NCBI GenBank assembly: GCA_023053685.1
Contig: JALIGW010000002.1
Location: 250,304,356 to 250,368,355, forward strand
From: Diadophis punctatus similis
Lineage: Eukaryota; Chordata; Lepidosauria; Squamata; Dipsadidae
Reading direction: 5' to 3'
DNA length: 64,000 nt
Positions 1 to 10,107 of this stretch are shown here, one piece after another (the stretch's first letter is position 1; every line of letters starts with the position of its first letter). The notes beneath the pieces are model-generated. The model was given only the letters and a program-made list of their open reading frames with translations, searched no databases and was not told the origin of the DNA. The position numbers and the translations under genes were made by a program.

Positions 1-741
1 AGCTATTGGACAGATGGCCTCACATTTGACTCTAGAATACTTTGGTATACAGAGGGGTTCATGGCTGACTCAATGAGTGCAAGGTGTCCAGGTCCTGCGG
101 CTGCAAAACAAGCCCAAATCATCACCCCTCCACCACTGTGCTTGACAGTTTGTATGAGATGCTTGTGCTGATATGCTGTGTTTGGTTTTCATCAAACGTG
201 TCACTGTGCATTACAGCCAAACATCTCCACTTTGTTCTGGTCTGTGCAAAGGACAATGGTCCAGAAGTCCTGTGATTTGTTCAGATGCAACTTTGCAAAC
301 CTCAGCCCTGCTGCTATGACCTTTTTAGAGAGAAGAGGCTTTCTCCTCACAACCCTTCCAAACGAACCATAGTTCAGTCTTTTTCTAATTGCACTGTCAT
401 GAATCTTAACATTTAACATGTTACTGAAGCCTTTAGAGTCTGAGATATAACTCTTATTACTTCTCTAGCCATTGCATCGTCTGGCCTTGGGGTGAATTTT
501 CTTGGATGTCTACTCTTGGGAAGATTGGCAACTTACTTGAATGTTTCCCACTTGTGAATAATCTTCCTCACTGTAGAATTATGGATTTTAAATTGTTTGG
601 AAATGGTCTTTTAAACCTTCCCAAATTGATGGGCAGCAACCAGAGTTGATGGGCGCCGCCCTGAGTCCTTCGGGAGTTGGGCGGCATATAAGAATAACAA
701 AATAAATAAATAAATAAATAAACCATTCCTTTTCTAATTAA
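1..741 (-). mobile_element. Tc1-like DNA transposon copy 1, transposase relic (left part)
   Basis: Reading the minus strand gives a decayed Tc1/mariner-family transposase. The conserved catalytic-core stretch ending in HSGGGVMIWACF is visible around 100-160, and fragments resembling the DNA-binding part follow toward 640. The family cuts and pastes at TA dinucleotides with a DDE transposase. Frames are broken by stops and frameshifts, so it is a fossil. An L2-type tail (638-722) interrupts it, and the matching right terminus reappears at 7187-7250, so most of 742-6420 is inserted or rearranged sequence. The same element recurs at 21220, 36199, 47383 and 62699. Confidence 0.75.
638..722 (+). 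repeat. L2 LINE 3' tail (or L2-mobilised SINE) insert
   Basis: It contains GCCGCCCTGAGTCC...GGGCGGCATATAA followed by (AAATA)n, the 3' end seen on the longer L2 copy at 2707-2766. It splits the Tc1 sequence: ...GGGCAGCAAC before it and ATTCCTTTTCTAA after it are adjacent in the copy at 22930-22955. Confidence 0.7.
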
Positions 742-904
742 TAGTGGTTTATATACAGCTAAATATATACAAACTTATACATGGTTAAATACCTTATCAT
801 ACAGCTATTGATACAAGGAGAAGAGCAATGAGAATACACAATGAGAGAGAACATGAGGAGAAGGGACACACCCACTAATGGGTGATAGGAATCACGATTT
901 GCTT
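742..904. other. Unassigned AT-rich stretch, possible LTR relic
   Basis: No gene seen. The motif around 750-785 (AAATATATACAAACTTA) resembles a stretch inside the LTR-like sequence at 25083-25483. That is the only clue to its origin. Confidence 0.25.
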
Positions 905-1250
905 CCAAGGCCATCGGGGTATCAGTAGTGGCCAGACACATGCAATCGCTCAGGCAGTGGTCAGTTGAAACCTGACACAAGTGGCGCCTTGCTATCACTC
1001 CCTTCCAAGGCCAACATCTCTTTGGGGAGGCGCTGGAGCCGATGCTCATCGAGACCCGTGACAAGAGGAAAGTCCTCTCCTCTATTTCCAGGAAGGGCAA
1101 CTTCCACCAGTCAACCTACTTTCGTTGGCCCTTTCGGGGAGCAGATCAAGGCTCCGGGTTCTCCAGTGCCCAAGGTCAGTCTAGTTTCCGAACTTTTCAA
1201 CACTCGGACAGATCGGGCAGGGGGAGACAGTTCAAACATGCCTTTTAGGG
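905..1250 (+). pseudogene. DIRS Gag C-terminal relic
   Basis: Two overlapping plus frames carry the end of a basic, serine- and arginine-rich protein. A clear stretch is MLIETRDKRKVLSS from 1042. The downstream sequence from 1305 reads as the conserved start of DIRS pol (GGRLALF, then W and Q residues) in a shifted frame. The 5' part of gag is absent. Assignment rests on position just upstream of recognisable pol and on composition. Confidence 0.5.
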
Positions 1251-1440
1251 AGGGCATCTGCCCTTTCCGTAAAGCCAGATAGAAACAAACCCCACATTCC
1301 CATTGGGGGGTAGGCTCGCTCTCTTTTCTCATACGTGGGAGCAAACTACCCAGGACCAATGAGTCCTACAAACCATAAGACAGGGCCTGGCCCTGGAATT
1401 TTTCTCTCTTCCTCCGAGGTTTTTCATTAAGTGTCCCACA

Positions 1441-2766
1441 TCCAGAGTGGGAGGCACCATTCTGTGGTGGTTCTCCTATCTCTCTGACCGGTCGCACTCG
1501 GTGTTGGCTGGGGGACAGAGGTCGACCCCGAGACCCCTCGTATGTGGGGTTCCTCAGGGGTCGATTCTTTCCCCTATGCTCTTTAATATCTTCATGAAAC
1601 CGTTGGGTGAGATCATCCGTAGGCATGGGGTGAGGTTCCAACAGTACGCTGATGATACTCAGCTGTACATGTCCACCCCATGCCAATTCAGTGAGGCAGT
1701 TGATGTAATGTGCCGGTGTCTGGACGCTGTAAGGGTCTGGATGGGGGTTAACAGGCTCAAACTCAACCCGGACAAGACCGAGTGGCTTTGGATGTTGCCT
1801 CCCAAGGACTTTGACATCTGTCCCTCCTTGGTTCGGGGGGGGGGATTTGATCCCCTCAGAACGGGCTTGTAACTTGGGGATCTTTCTTGATCCACAGCTA
1901 AAATTGGACCAACATCTAACAGCTGTGGCCAGAGGGACCTTTGCACAAGTTCGTCTTGTGCACCAGTTGCGTCCTTTCTTGGACCGGGAGGCACTACTTA
2001 CAGTCACTCATTCCCTTGTTACCTCACGCCTTGACTATTGCAATGCACTCTACATGGGGCTACCCTTGAAGAACGTTTGGAGACTGCAGCTAGTGCAGAA
2101 TGCGGCGGCGCATGTGGTGATGGGTGTCCCTAGATACACCCATGTGACACCCATCCTTCACGAACTGCACTGACTGCCTATAGGTCTCTGAGCCCAATTC
2201 AAGGTGTTGGTGATTACCTTTAAAGCCCTACATGGCTTAGGACCAGTTTACCTCCGAGACCGCTTTCTCCAACATACCTCCCTAAGACCGATTAGAGCCC
2301 ACAGAGTTGGTCTGCTGGTGGTCCCGTCAGCCAAACAATGTCGGCTGGCGGGCCCACGAACGAGGGCCTTCTCTGTGGCAGCACCGGCTCTCTGGAATAC
2401 ACTATCCCCCGAGATCCGCATTATTCCCACCCTGCCAGCCTTCAGAAAAGCAGTAAAAACATGGCTTTGTCGACAGGCCTGGGGCCAATGATTTTAATAC
2501 AACACTGATCACTCTTGGCCCCATGAATGATTTATTGTATGGGTTTTTAAATTGTGGTTTTTAATATTTTAAAATTAATATTAATAATATTAAATATTAA
2601 ATAAAATATTAATATTATTAATATTAATATTTTTAATATTAATGTTTTAATATCTATTGTTTTTAATGCTTTTTATATTTCTGGTTGCATGTGAATTTTT
2701 ACTGTTAGCTGCCCAGAGTCTCTGTGGAGTGGGCGGCATACAAATGCAACTAATAAATAAATAAAT
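1441..2766 (+). mobile_element. L2-clade LINE, 5'-truncated, inserted in DIRS pol
   Basis: The plus strand encodes the C-terminal half of an L2 ORF2. GVPQGSILSP lies near 1540-1570 and the catalytic YADD at 1645-1656, followed by the thumb and C-terminal region to 2491. The frame shifts near the poly-G run at about 1838 and there is a TGA at 2171-2173. The 3' UTR holds an AT-rich run (2560-2660) and ends with GGGCGGCATACAAAT and (AAATA)n. The flanking DIRS reading is continuous across the insertion (CCCACATCC before it, CATCCAAAAGACGC after it), so the L2 is younger than the DIRS element. Confidence 0.88.
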
Positions 2767-3324
2767 ACCATCCAAAAGACGCCTAATGGGCGAGGCAGTT
2801 CAACACCTGCTGGATATTAATGCCATCCAACAGGTCCCCCTTTCCCAACAGGGGCGGGGTTTTTATTCAATTCTCTTTGTGGTACCCAAAACCTCAGGGG
2901 GATGGAGAGCCATTCTAGATTTAAAATGCCTGAATCAATACATAAAGTTCAGGCGGTTCAAAATGCACTCCCTTCAATCCATCCTAGGGTACATTAGGAT
3001 GTACCCATTAACAAGCAACACCGGCAGTATCTTAGATTCTGCTATGCGGGTAAGCACTTCCAATACAGGGTGCTACCTTTCGGGCTATCCTCAGTGCCTA
3101 GGGTGTTTACTAAGGTGCTAGCAGCGGTGGCGACCTACCTCAGATCCATCCCGGTGCAAATTCATTGCTACCTGGATGATATTCTGGTGCAGGCTACATC
3201 CATTCCCCTCGCGCAAAGGGATCTCCAGGTAGTTCTGGACTCCCTCCGCGATCATGGTTTCTCCATTAACTTGGAGAAGAGCACTTATCTCCCACCAGGT
3301 CTCTTCTCCACCTGGGGGTGGTGA
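2767..3324 (+). pseudogene. DIRS reverse transcriptase domain (frameshifted)
   Basis: The first frame (2786-3121) contains the RT motif SILFVVPKTSGGWRAILDL. The second (3070-3324) contains LPFGLSSVPRVFTK and the catalytic YLDD at 3169-3180, which binds the two metal ions in polymerisation. A frameshift with local sequence loss lies near 3000-3070 and another near 3300, before RNase H. The domain copies element RNA into DNA in active relatives. This copy cannot make a full polymerase. Confidence 0.85.
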
Positions 3325-4412
3325 TAGACACCTTAAAATGCAGGGTGTCCCTCTCTCAGGAGTGGCAGGAAAGTATTAGAGCTTTAGCATCCCAGGTTCG
3401 TCGGGAGCATAGAGTTTCCTTGATCACCCTATCCTCCTTACTGGGGAAGATGATATCTTGTATTGCTATCACCCCCTGGGCCCGTCTCCATTCTAGGGAA
3501 CTTCAATGGTTCCTTTTGCCTTTCCAGAGATTGGAGCGCAGCACCTCCACAGCCAGAGTTCTGGTCCCTCCGGATGTTCGACGTTCCATGGTCTGGCGGA
3601 TTTCTCCAGCGTTATCCTGGGGGTGCTGTTTCCTAGAACAGAACAGAATTGTAGTTATGACCGACGCAAGCCTGATTGGATGGGGAGCTCACTCGCAGGG
3701 ACAGATAGCGCAGGGACACTGGTCCCCCCAGCAAGCCAGAACTTCAATCAACTGGCTGGAACTGAGGGTGGTGTTCCTAGCTCTAAAACAGTTTGCGAAC
3801 CATCTCGCAGGGCATCATGTCCTGGTCCTCACAGACAACATGACCACCAAAGCACACATCAACCACCAGGGAGGCACAAGATCCCGACCTCTACTACAGG
3901 AGGCACTCAGATTGGGCTTGTGGGCAGAGAAACACCTGTTCTCGATAACAGCGGAACATGTATCAGGGGCGACAAACACACAAGCGGACTGGCTCAGCCG
4001 GGAGGAGGTGGACCAGGCAGAGTGGCATCTGCACCTGTCCCTCTTTCAAGACATAGTGAGCCACTTCGGAGAGCCAAAGGTGGACCTATTTGCGTCTCCA
4101 CAGAACGCCCAAGTACCGAGATTCTTCTCTCGGTTTCCCTCCCGGGGACCAGAGGGGATAAACGCACTTCGCGTACCTTGGCCCCCAGGCCTATTTTACG
4201 CCTTTCCACCAATTCCAATTCTTCCTCGGGTGATCCAGAAAATGCTTCAACAGAGGGCAGAGGTGATCCTTGTGGCACCTCACTGGCCACGGAGAGCCTG
4301 GTTCGCGGAGCTCCAGGCTCTGTCGGTGGCTCCTTCGTGGCGTATTCCAGCGCTCAACATCCCCTCAGCCAGGGAGCCCTACTTCATCTGGACCCACAAT
4401 GGCTTCAACTGA
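3318..4412 (+). pseudogene. DIRS RNase H and Dam-like methyltransferase segment
   Basis: This is an open frame of 364 codons. RNase H acidic motifs are visible: MTDASLIGWGAH near 3657, LELR near 3760 and LTDNMTT near 3829. Downstream, VDLFASPQNAQVPRFFS (about 4080-4130) and APHWPRRAWF (about 4276-4305) match the methyltransferase-like region characteristic of DIRS pol. The segment is uninterrupted, unlike the RT before it. Because the RT upstream is frameshifted, it is unlikely to be expressed as a functional protein. Confidence 0.8.
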
Positions 4413-4432
4413 CTGCATGGTGCTCTCTGTGG

Positions 4433-5500
4433 CAGCAAGATTACGATCCTGAGGTCATTCTCACCATCCAGGCATCCAGACGTCCTTCGACACAGAGAAT
4501 GTACGCCGCGACTTGGAAAGCCTTTTGCACATGGTGTTCATCGGAGGGACTGTCTCCCACTCACATCCCTCTGCTGAAGGTGTTAAAGTTCCTCCAGTAG
4601 GGCTTGAACATGGGGCTGTCCCCCAACACCCTACGACGGCAAGTAGTGGCTTTATCATCTGTCCTCACATGCGATCAGGTGGAATCCTTGGCCCAGTTCC
4701 CTACAGTCCGCCGTTTTCTTCGAGGAGCTTCCAATCTCTGCCCTCCGGTTATCCACAGATACCCGACTTGGGACCTTCCAAAGGTACTTAAATCCCTAAC
4801 GGGTCCACCGTACGAACCAATTAGAGAGGCCTCCCTCAGACACCTTTCATATAAGGTGGCATTCCTGCTAGCGATTACGTCAGCACGCAGGATTTCTGAA
4901 CTCGCAGCCCTTTCCATTAGAGAGGATCTCTGCATCTTCGATCCAGACCAGGTGATCCTTAGACTGGACACTTCCTTCATTCCCAAGGTTAACTCAGCTT
5001 TTCATAGGGCTCAGGAACTGATTTTACCTACCTTCTGCGCGAATCCTTCGCATCCCTTGGAGAGACTGTGGCACACCTTGGATGTACGTAGGGCTCTTAG
5101 GATATATTTGAAAAGAACTCGACAGATACGCAGGACGGAGGCTCTCCTGGTGGCCTTACCTCAGGCCTTAAGGTCCAAGGTGTCATCAGTGACTATTGGT
5201 CACTGGATCCGGGGGACTATTACTAAGGCCTACAAACTTTCAGCATCATCCCGGCCTCCAGGAATCACGGCTCATTCCACACGCAGCGCAGCCATGTCAG
5301 CAGCCACACGCAGCGCAGCCATGTCAGCAGCACAGCCATGTCAGCAGACGTCTCAAGCGCCTCTGGCAGAGGTCTGCAGGGCAGCAACTTGGTCATCTCC
5401 TACACAGTTTATCCGCCATTACAAAATTGACAAGTTTGCATCAGCTGATGCAGCATTCGGACGCAGAGTGTTGCAACAAGTACATGAACAGTCTCAATGA
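4433..5500 (+). pseudogene. DIRS tyrosine recombinase with one in-frame stop
   Basis: In DIRS elements this enzyme integrates a circular DNA intermediate in place of a DDE integrase. Visible catalytic features are the first arginine in SARRISEL (about 4880-4905), the H-x-x-R box HSTR (5273-5284) and the nucleophilic tyrosine in RHYK (Tyr codon 5420-5422). A TAG at 4598-4600 breaks the frame near the N-terminus, and the reading then continues in the same frame to the TGA at 5498-5500. A short tandem duplication (5279-5346) inserts alanine-, serine- and methionine-rich residues between the HxxR box and the tyrosine. It partly overlaps the pol frame in another phase, as usual in the family. Confidence 0.85.
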
Positions 5501-5549
5501 GACAGACTGAACCATGACCCTCCTGAGGGATTTTGGGGCTTTAGTATGT

Positions 5550-6026
5550 TCCTACCTGAATGATGGCTCCACCCATGATGGAGAAGGGGCGTTGGACTCA
5601 CCTGATACGCCTCTTCTCAACGGGTGGAGCCATCATTCAGCCCCACCCTACGTATGATCAAGAAGGGAGCGATCAGTTCCAACTTGTATAGAATTTGAAT
5701 TAGTGTTTTTAGTTAGCTTAGTTCAGATAGTTTTACTCCCTTCGGTGGAGGTTTGTTTTTTCCTTTTTAACCACTTGATAGCCAATAAACACCCAATGAG
5801 GGTGGTTGTTCAGGAAGAATGGAACTACCGTTTCAATTTTTGATGTAGCCACGTCGAGTCTGTAAGCTTCGGTCCTCGCAAAACTGGGACCCAGGAGGGT
5901 GGATCCAGCCTTTTAAACTGAAAACAGACTCGGTCCTAGCCTCTGACTGGACAAGGACATCCCTACCTGAATGATGGCTCCACCCGATGAGAAGAGACGT
6001 ATCAGGTGAGTCCAACGCCCCTTCTA
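5550..6026 (+). repeat. DIRS right terminal region with 59-bp inverted repeats
   Basis: 5582-5640 and 5967-6025 are near-perfect reverse complements (three or so mismatches over 59 bp), and CTGAATGATGGCTCCACCC occurs as a direct copy at about 5556 as well. DIRS elements end in inverted termini with an internal complementary region used to circularise the cDNA, and this layout matches that. The corresponding left terminus is not present near 742-905. Confidence 0.7.
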
Positions 6027-6415
6027 TGCCCTACAATGAGCGTCTCTGCATTTGCAGAGCGGCAGAGGTAGAAGACTTGGCTCACATCCTATTTGATTGT
6101 TGCTTGTATAAGGTGGTGAGAGACAGGTACCTTGGTCTATATACCAAACAAATGACTTATTAGGATCCCCATATCAAAACAACTTACTTTATGTGTGCCC
6201 AGAACCTGAAAATAACATTTAACACAGCACAGTACTTAAAACAAAATGTTTTATGTCATTCTATTTTACATATTTATGTATTAAATTATATTCTATCTTA
6301 TCCTAAATTGTATTTTACCCTACTCTTATTTTAAATTGTTTGTATAGGATTTTCTTGGTGATATGCTTTTGAATCTTGTGCTTTCATATGGCTTAAAGGC
6401 TGTTCAAAAAAGCTA
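6027..6415 (+). repeat. LINE 3' relic (ORF2 C-terminal zinc-knuckle-like end)
   Basis: The plus strand reads NERLCICRAAEVEDLAHILF then DC, a Cys/His pattern typical of the ORF2 C-terminus of several LINE clades, followed by an AT-rich 3' UTR. The clade cannot be named from this fragment. Confidence 0.4.
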
Positions 6416-6420
6416 TAATC

Positions 6421-7175
6421 TCCTAATGGTGAGAACAATTAACCAGCAGAACAGGTTGGCTTCAGAAGTTGTGGTGCCCTATCACTAGAGGCTTTTCGGA
6501 AGAGATGAGGCAGCCTCTTATCTGAAATGGTGTAGGACAGGGATGGCGAACCTATGGCACGGGTGCCACAGGTGGCACGCGGAGCCATATCGGAGGGCAC
6601 GCGAGGCGTTGCCCTGTCAGCTCCACGGCAAACCGGAAGTTCGGAAAAACGCACTTCCGGTTTGCCGTTGTGCTGTTTTTCGCATTCTGGAGGGTTCAGA
6701 GAAGCTTCCTGAAGCCCCGGAATGCAAAAAACGACGAAACGGGCAAACCGGAAGTTCGGAAAACGCACTTCCGGTTTGCCATTGGGCTGTTTTTAGCACT
6801 CCGAGGATTCAGGGAAGCTTCCTGAAGCCCCGGAATGCAAAAAACGATGAAACGGACAAACCGGAAGTGCGTTTTCTGAACTTCCGGTTTGCCCGTTTCA
6901 TCGTTTTTTACCATCCCAGGCTCCGGTAAGGCCTTTGCGCGGGGGTGGGGGGTTGTGCACATGCGCAGGGGGCAGCATGGGGGGGTTTGTGCGCATGCGT
7001 GGGGAGGAGGGAATTGGTGTGGGCACGTGTGCATGCGCTAGCGCGCGCACACACACCCTTTTTGGCACGCGAACCAAAAAAGGTTCGCCGTCACGGGTGT
7101 AGGATCTCCTGCTTAAGCAGGGGCTAGATTAGAAGATCTCCAAGATCCTTTCAAATTCTATTATTCTTTTCTGTT
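6421..7175 (+). repeat. CR1 LINE 3' end, interrupted by a hAT element
   Basis: CATCACTAGAGGCTTTTC... and, after the hAT insert, GGATCTCCTGCTTAAGCAGG...TTCTATTATTCTTTTCTG are the standard CR1 3' UTR and tail. The same CR1 end sits at the equivalent place in the other Tc1 copies (23150, 37560, 51810), so it was in the ancestral unit. Confidence 0.75.
6538..7096 (+). mobile_element. Non-autonomous hAT element (CAGTGATGGCGAACCT family), copy 1
   Basis: It has terminal inverted repeats CAGGGATGGCGAACCT and AGGTTCGCCGTCACGG, flanked by an 8-bp duplication GTGTAGGA at 6530-6537 and 7097-7104, the hAT hallmark. The interior holds alternating inverted stretches around ACTTCCGGTTTGCC and codes for nothing. 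It lies within the CR1 3' end. Related copies are at 16164, 19845, 21322 and 32145. Confidence 0.88.
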
Positions 7176-7186
7176 GCAATGATATT

Positions 7187-7250
7187 TTTATGTTCTGAAA
7201 AGTAAAACCAAGGATATCAAAGAGGGTGCACTTTCTTTTTCACTTGCCTG
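7187..7250 (-). mobile_element. Right terminus of Tc1-like copy 1
   Basis: CTTTCTTTTTCACTTGCCTG followed by TA is the terminal inverted repeat that ends the better-preserved copies at 23416, 37833 and 52084. It is the partner of the relic at 1-741. Confidence 0.7.
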
Positions 7251-7944
7251 TACTTGAAAACAACCCTCTGCTAAGAATTTGTGATTGACCCAGTCAACAA
7301 GTGAATTTCATCATTGAATGGAGATTCGAACTTGGAACTGGGTCTCAAATGAATCATGATTAATGTAAGAGCTTTTTGGAGGATTGTGGCATGTTGGCGT
7401 TTTCATTGTAACTTAAACTTTTTTCTTTTTTTCTCATCTTCTGCAACAAATTAAAGATACCCTTTCATTTGAATCTTATAGACAAAGAGGATGGCAATAA
7501 GAGCACTCTGGACAACTGAGGATAACAAGCAACATTGAACAGCAAAGCAAGTCAGTCCAGAAATCAAAATATTTTCCATTTCCTTCAGAGAGTCACACAA
7601 TTCTTCACCTTCCTCAACAAATGAGAGAAAAACGAGAGAAAATCAAGAAGAGATTTCTAGCTGGGGAAAGTAGAGTGTGAAATTCAAGCATATACTACAC
7701 GAAAAGTCGAGATTATTTTTCCATTCAGCAAAAGAGGAAAATATCTGAATGTCAGTGGGGAGGAAAAGGTAAATTAGAAAGCCATGTAGAGCAGACAATG
7801 TTCTGAGGGGAACAAAACTGCTTGAATCAAAGCACAACTAAACAAGGGATCATATTTTTTACCTCCTCAAGAATATTAATTGTGGTAGAGCTCCATAGAC
7901 GTGCCTGTGGTGGGAAAGATACAATTTGCAAATCACAGCTGATT
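7251..7944 (+). other. Upstream region and probable 5' part of the ZNF-A finger exon
   Basis: This stretch is conserved in front of all four finger exons. A candidate splice acceptor (TTTGAATCTTATAG, AG ending at 7481) is followed by about 460 bases with stops in every frame, so any coding must begin near the fingers or enter by splicing further down (a second acceptor-like tract, TTTTTTACCTCCTCAAG, ends near 7870). No KRAB, SCAN or other effector domain is encoded here. Confidence 0.45.
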
Positions 7945-10098
7945 ATGCCTGAGGGGATCCAGACTGAAGAAAAACCTTACATATACTCTGAATGTGGCAA
8001 AACCTTTGGTCAGAACAACTCCATTGTTGATCATGGAAGTACCCACACAGGAGAGAAGCCCTACAAGTGCTCACAATGTGGTAAATGCTTTAGCGAGCAT
8101 GGCAACGTGGTGATACACCAGAGAACTCACAAAGGCAAGAAACTCTGTAAATGTCTTGAGTGTGGGAATAGTTTCAATCGGAATTCTCACCTTGTTGCAC
8201 ACCAGGGAACTCACACAGGAGAGAAACTGTTTGAATGTGCTGTTTGTGGGAAAAGTTTCAGTACCAATTCTAGCCTGGTGAAACACCAGAGGATTCACAC
8301 AGGAGAGAAACCCTTTGAATGTCCTGTTTGTGGGAAAAGTTTCAGTCAGAATTCCAGCCTGGTGATACACCAGAGAACTCACACAGGCGAGAAACCCTTT
8401 GAATGTCCTGATTGTGAGAAAAGTTTCAGTACCAATTCCAGCCTGGTAAAACACCAGAGGACTCACACAGGGGAGAAACCCTTTGAATGTCCTGTTTGTG
8501 GGAAAAGTTTCAGTCAGAATTCCAGCCTGGTGATACACCAGAGGACTCACACAGGAGAGAAACCCTTTAAATGTCCTGATTGTGAGAAAAGTTTCAGTAC
8601 CAATTCTAGCCTGGTGAAACACCAGAGGATTCACACAGGAGAGAAACCCTTTGAATGTCTTGTTTGTGGGGAAAGTTTCAGTCAGAATTCCAGCCTGGTG
8701 ATACACCAGAGAACTCACACAGGCGAGAAACCCTTTGAATGTCCTGATTGTGAGAAATGTTTCAGTACCAGGTCCAGCCTGGTGATACACAAGAGGATTC
8801 ACACAGGAGAGAAACCGTTTGAATGTCCTGTTTGTGGGAAAAGTTTCAGTAAGAATTCCAGCCTGGTGATACACCACAGGATTCACATAGGATGCAAACC
8901 CTTTGAATGTCCTGATTGTGACAAAAGTTTCTGTACTAATTCCAGCCTGGTGATACACAAGAGGATTCACACAGGAGAGAAACCCTTTGAATGTCCTGTT
9001 TGTGGGAAAAGTTTCACTCAGAATTCCAGCCTGGTGATACACCAGATGACTCACACAGGCGAGAAACCCTTTGAATGTCCTGATTGTGACAAAAGTTTCT
9101 TTACCAATTCCAGCATGGTGATACACCAGAGGACTCACACAGGAGAGAAACCCTTTGAATGTGCTGTTTGTGGGAAAAGTTTCACTCAGAATTCCAGCCT
9201 GGTGATACACCAGAGGACTCACACAGGCGAGAAACCCTTTGAATGTCCTGATTGTGGCAAAAGTTTCTGTACCAATTCCAGCATGGTGATACACCAGAGG
9301 ACTCACACAGGAGAAAAACCATTTGAATGTCCTGTTTGTGGGAAAAGTTTCATTAGAAATTCCTACTTCATTGACCACCAGAGGATTCACACAGGAGATA
9401 AACCCTTTAAATGTCCTGTTTGTGGGAAAAGTTTCAGTCAGAATTCCCACCTTATTAGCCACCATAGGATTCATACAGGAGAGAAACCCTTTCAATGTCC
9501 TGATTGTGGGAAAAGGTTCAGTCAGAATTACTACCTGGTAATACACCAGAGGATTCATACAGGAGAAAAACCCTTTGAATGTCCTGATTGTGGGAAAAGT
9601 TTCAGTAAGAGTTCCCACCTCATTAGCCACAAGAGGATTCATACAGGAGAGAAACCCTTTCAATGTCCTGATTGTGGGAAAAGTTTCAGTAAGAGTTCCC
9701 ACCTCATTAGCCACCAGAGGATTCACACAGGAGAGAAACCCTTTGAATGTTCTGATTGTGGAAAAAGTTTCTCTCAGAGTTCCCAGCTTGTGATACACCA
9801 GAGGACTCACACAGGAGAGAAGCCCTTTGAATGTCCTGATTGTGGGAAACATTTCAGTCACAATTCCAGCCTGGTGACACACCAGAGGACTCACACAGGA
9901 GAGAAACCATATGAGTGTCCTGACTGTGGGAAAGATCTCAGTACCAGGTGTAATCTTATAAATCATGTCCGTATACACACAGGGGAGAAACCATTTAAGT
10001 GTCCCAGGTGTGGACGGTCCTTCAGGCATCATTCCACCCTTATCGCACACAAGAAAATCCACATGAGACCCAAAGTGATAAGTGTAGAGAAGGCTTGA
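7945..10098 (+). CDS. C2H2 zinc-finger protein ZNF-A (25-finger array)
   Basis: This is a probable nuclear DNA-binding protein of poly-C2H2 type. The frame is open from 7807 to the TGA at 10096-10098; the first ATG is at 7945 (717 residues), and a codon TTG at 7822 is not a credible start. The first finger is degenerate (first Cys is Tyr). It is followed by 24 fingers with intact C-x2-C and H-x3-H joined by TGEKP linkers, 28 residues per repeat, and a short tail [11 protein letters not shown]. Fingers 4 and 6 after the degenerate one are identical, and fingers 3-15 alternate in pairs. Most have Ser at helix positions 2 and 3, so specificity residues are few in kind. No effector domain is visible. 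It is the only finger gene in the window without frame damage, so it is the best candidate for a working gene; whether it is expressed cannot be told from sequence. Confidence 0.85.
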   Translation: MPEGIQTEEKPYIYSECGKTFGQNNSIVDHGSTHTGEKPYKCSQCGKCFSEHGNVVIHQRTHKGKKLCKCLECGNSFNRNSHLVAHQGTHTGEKLFECAVCGKSFSTNSSLVKHQRIHTGEKPFECPVCGKSFSQNSSLVIHQRTHTGEKPFECPDCEKSFSTNSSLVKHQRTHTGEKPFECPVCGKSFSQNSSLVIHQRTHTGEKPFKCPDCEKSFSTNSSLVKHQRIHTGEKPFECLVCGESFSQNSSLVIHQRTHTGEKPFECPDCEKCFSTRSSLVIHKRIHTGEKPFECPVCGKSFSKNSSLVIHHRIHIGCKPFECPDCDKSFCTNSSLVIHKRIHTGEKPFECPVCGKSFTQNSSLVIHQMTHTGEKPFECPDCDKSFFTNSSMVIHQRTHTGEKPFECAVCGKSFTQNSSLVIHQRTHTGEKPFECPDCGKSFCTNSSMVIHQRTHTGEKPFECPVCGKSFIRNSYFIDHQRIHTGDKPFKCPVCGKSFSQNSHLISHHRIHTGEKPFQCPDCGKRFSQNYYLVIHQRIHTGEKPFECPDCGKSFSKSSHLISHKRIHTGEKPFQCPDCGKSFSKSSHLISHQRIHTGEKPFECSDCGKSFSQSSQLVIHQRTHTGEKPFECPDCGKHFSHNSSLVTHQRTHTGEKPYECPDCGKDLSTRCNLINHVRIHTGEKPFKCPRCGRSFRHHSTLIAHKKIHMRPKVISVEKA
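8305..9330 (+). repeat. 168-bp two-finger higher-order repeat inside ZNF-A
   Basis: Within the 84-bp finger periodicity, neighbouring fingers alternate between a type with PVCGKSF and Gln/Ser-Asn-Ser-Ser-Leu-Val-Ile and a type with PDC(E/D)KSF and Thr-Asn-Ser-Ser-Leu-Val-Lys/Ile. Pairs repeat about six times, which implies expansion by two-finger steps. Confidence 0.75.
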
Positions 10099-10107
10099 AT
10101 TTTATTT

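Larger units (their letters stand above)
905..6026 (+). mobile_element. DIRS-like tyrosine-recombinase retrotransposon, 5'-truncated and split by L2
   Basis: DIRS elements encode Gag, a polymerase (reverse transcriptase, RNase H, Dam-like methyltransferase) and a tyrosine recombinase, and have inverted termini in place of LTRs with target duplications. All these parts are recognisable here in the right order: Gag tail (905-1245), start of pol (about 1305-1440), an L2 LINE insertion (1441-2766), RT (2767-3324), RNase H and methyltransferase (3318-4412), recombinase (4433-5500) and a terminal inverted-repeat region (5550-6026). The left terminus and most of Gag are missing. Several frameshifts and stops make it inactive. 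Confidence 0.85.

Noticed and set aside
7822..7944. Upstream extension of ZNF-A from TTG at 7822
   Set aside because: There is no ATG before 7945 and a TGA at 7804. TTG is not a usual vertebrate start. The extension may be coding if an upstream exon splices in, but this is not shown.
7251..7944. A KRAB or SCAN exon upstream of the fingers
   Set aside because: I looked in the conserved upstream stretches of all four units and between promoter-like modules and finger exons; no KRAB or SCAN motif is readable.
8040..10000. Regular 84-bp repeats resembling a CRISPR-like or satellite array
   Set aside because: The period equals 28 codons and the translation gives C2H2 fingers with TGEKP linkers.
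8071..10062. A 663-codon open frame on the minus strand across the ZNF-A fingers (and similar ones at 38716-39477 and 53716-54573)
   Set aside because: It mirrors the 84-bp finger repeat: the antisense of conserved finger codons lacks stops. The same peptide pattern repeats every 28 residues and is damaged wherever the fingers are, so it is a shadow.
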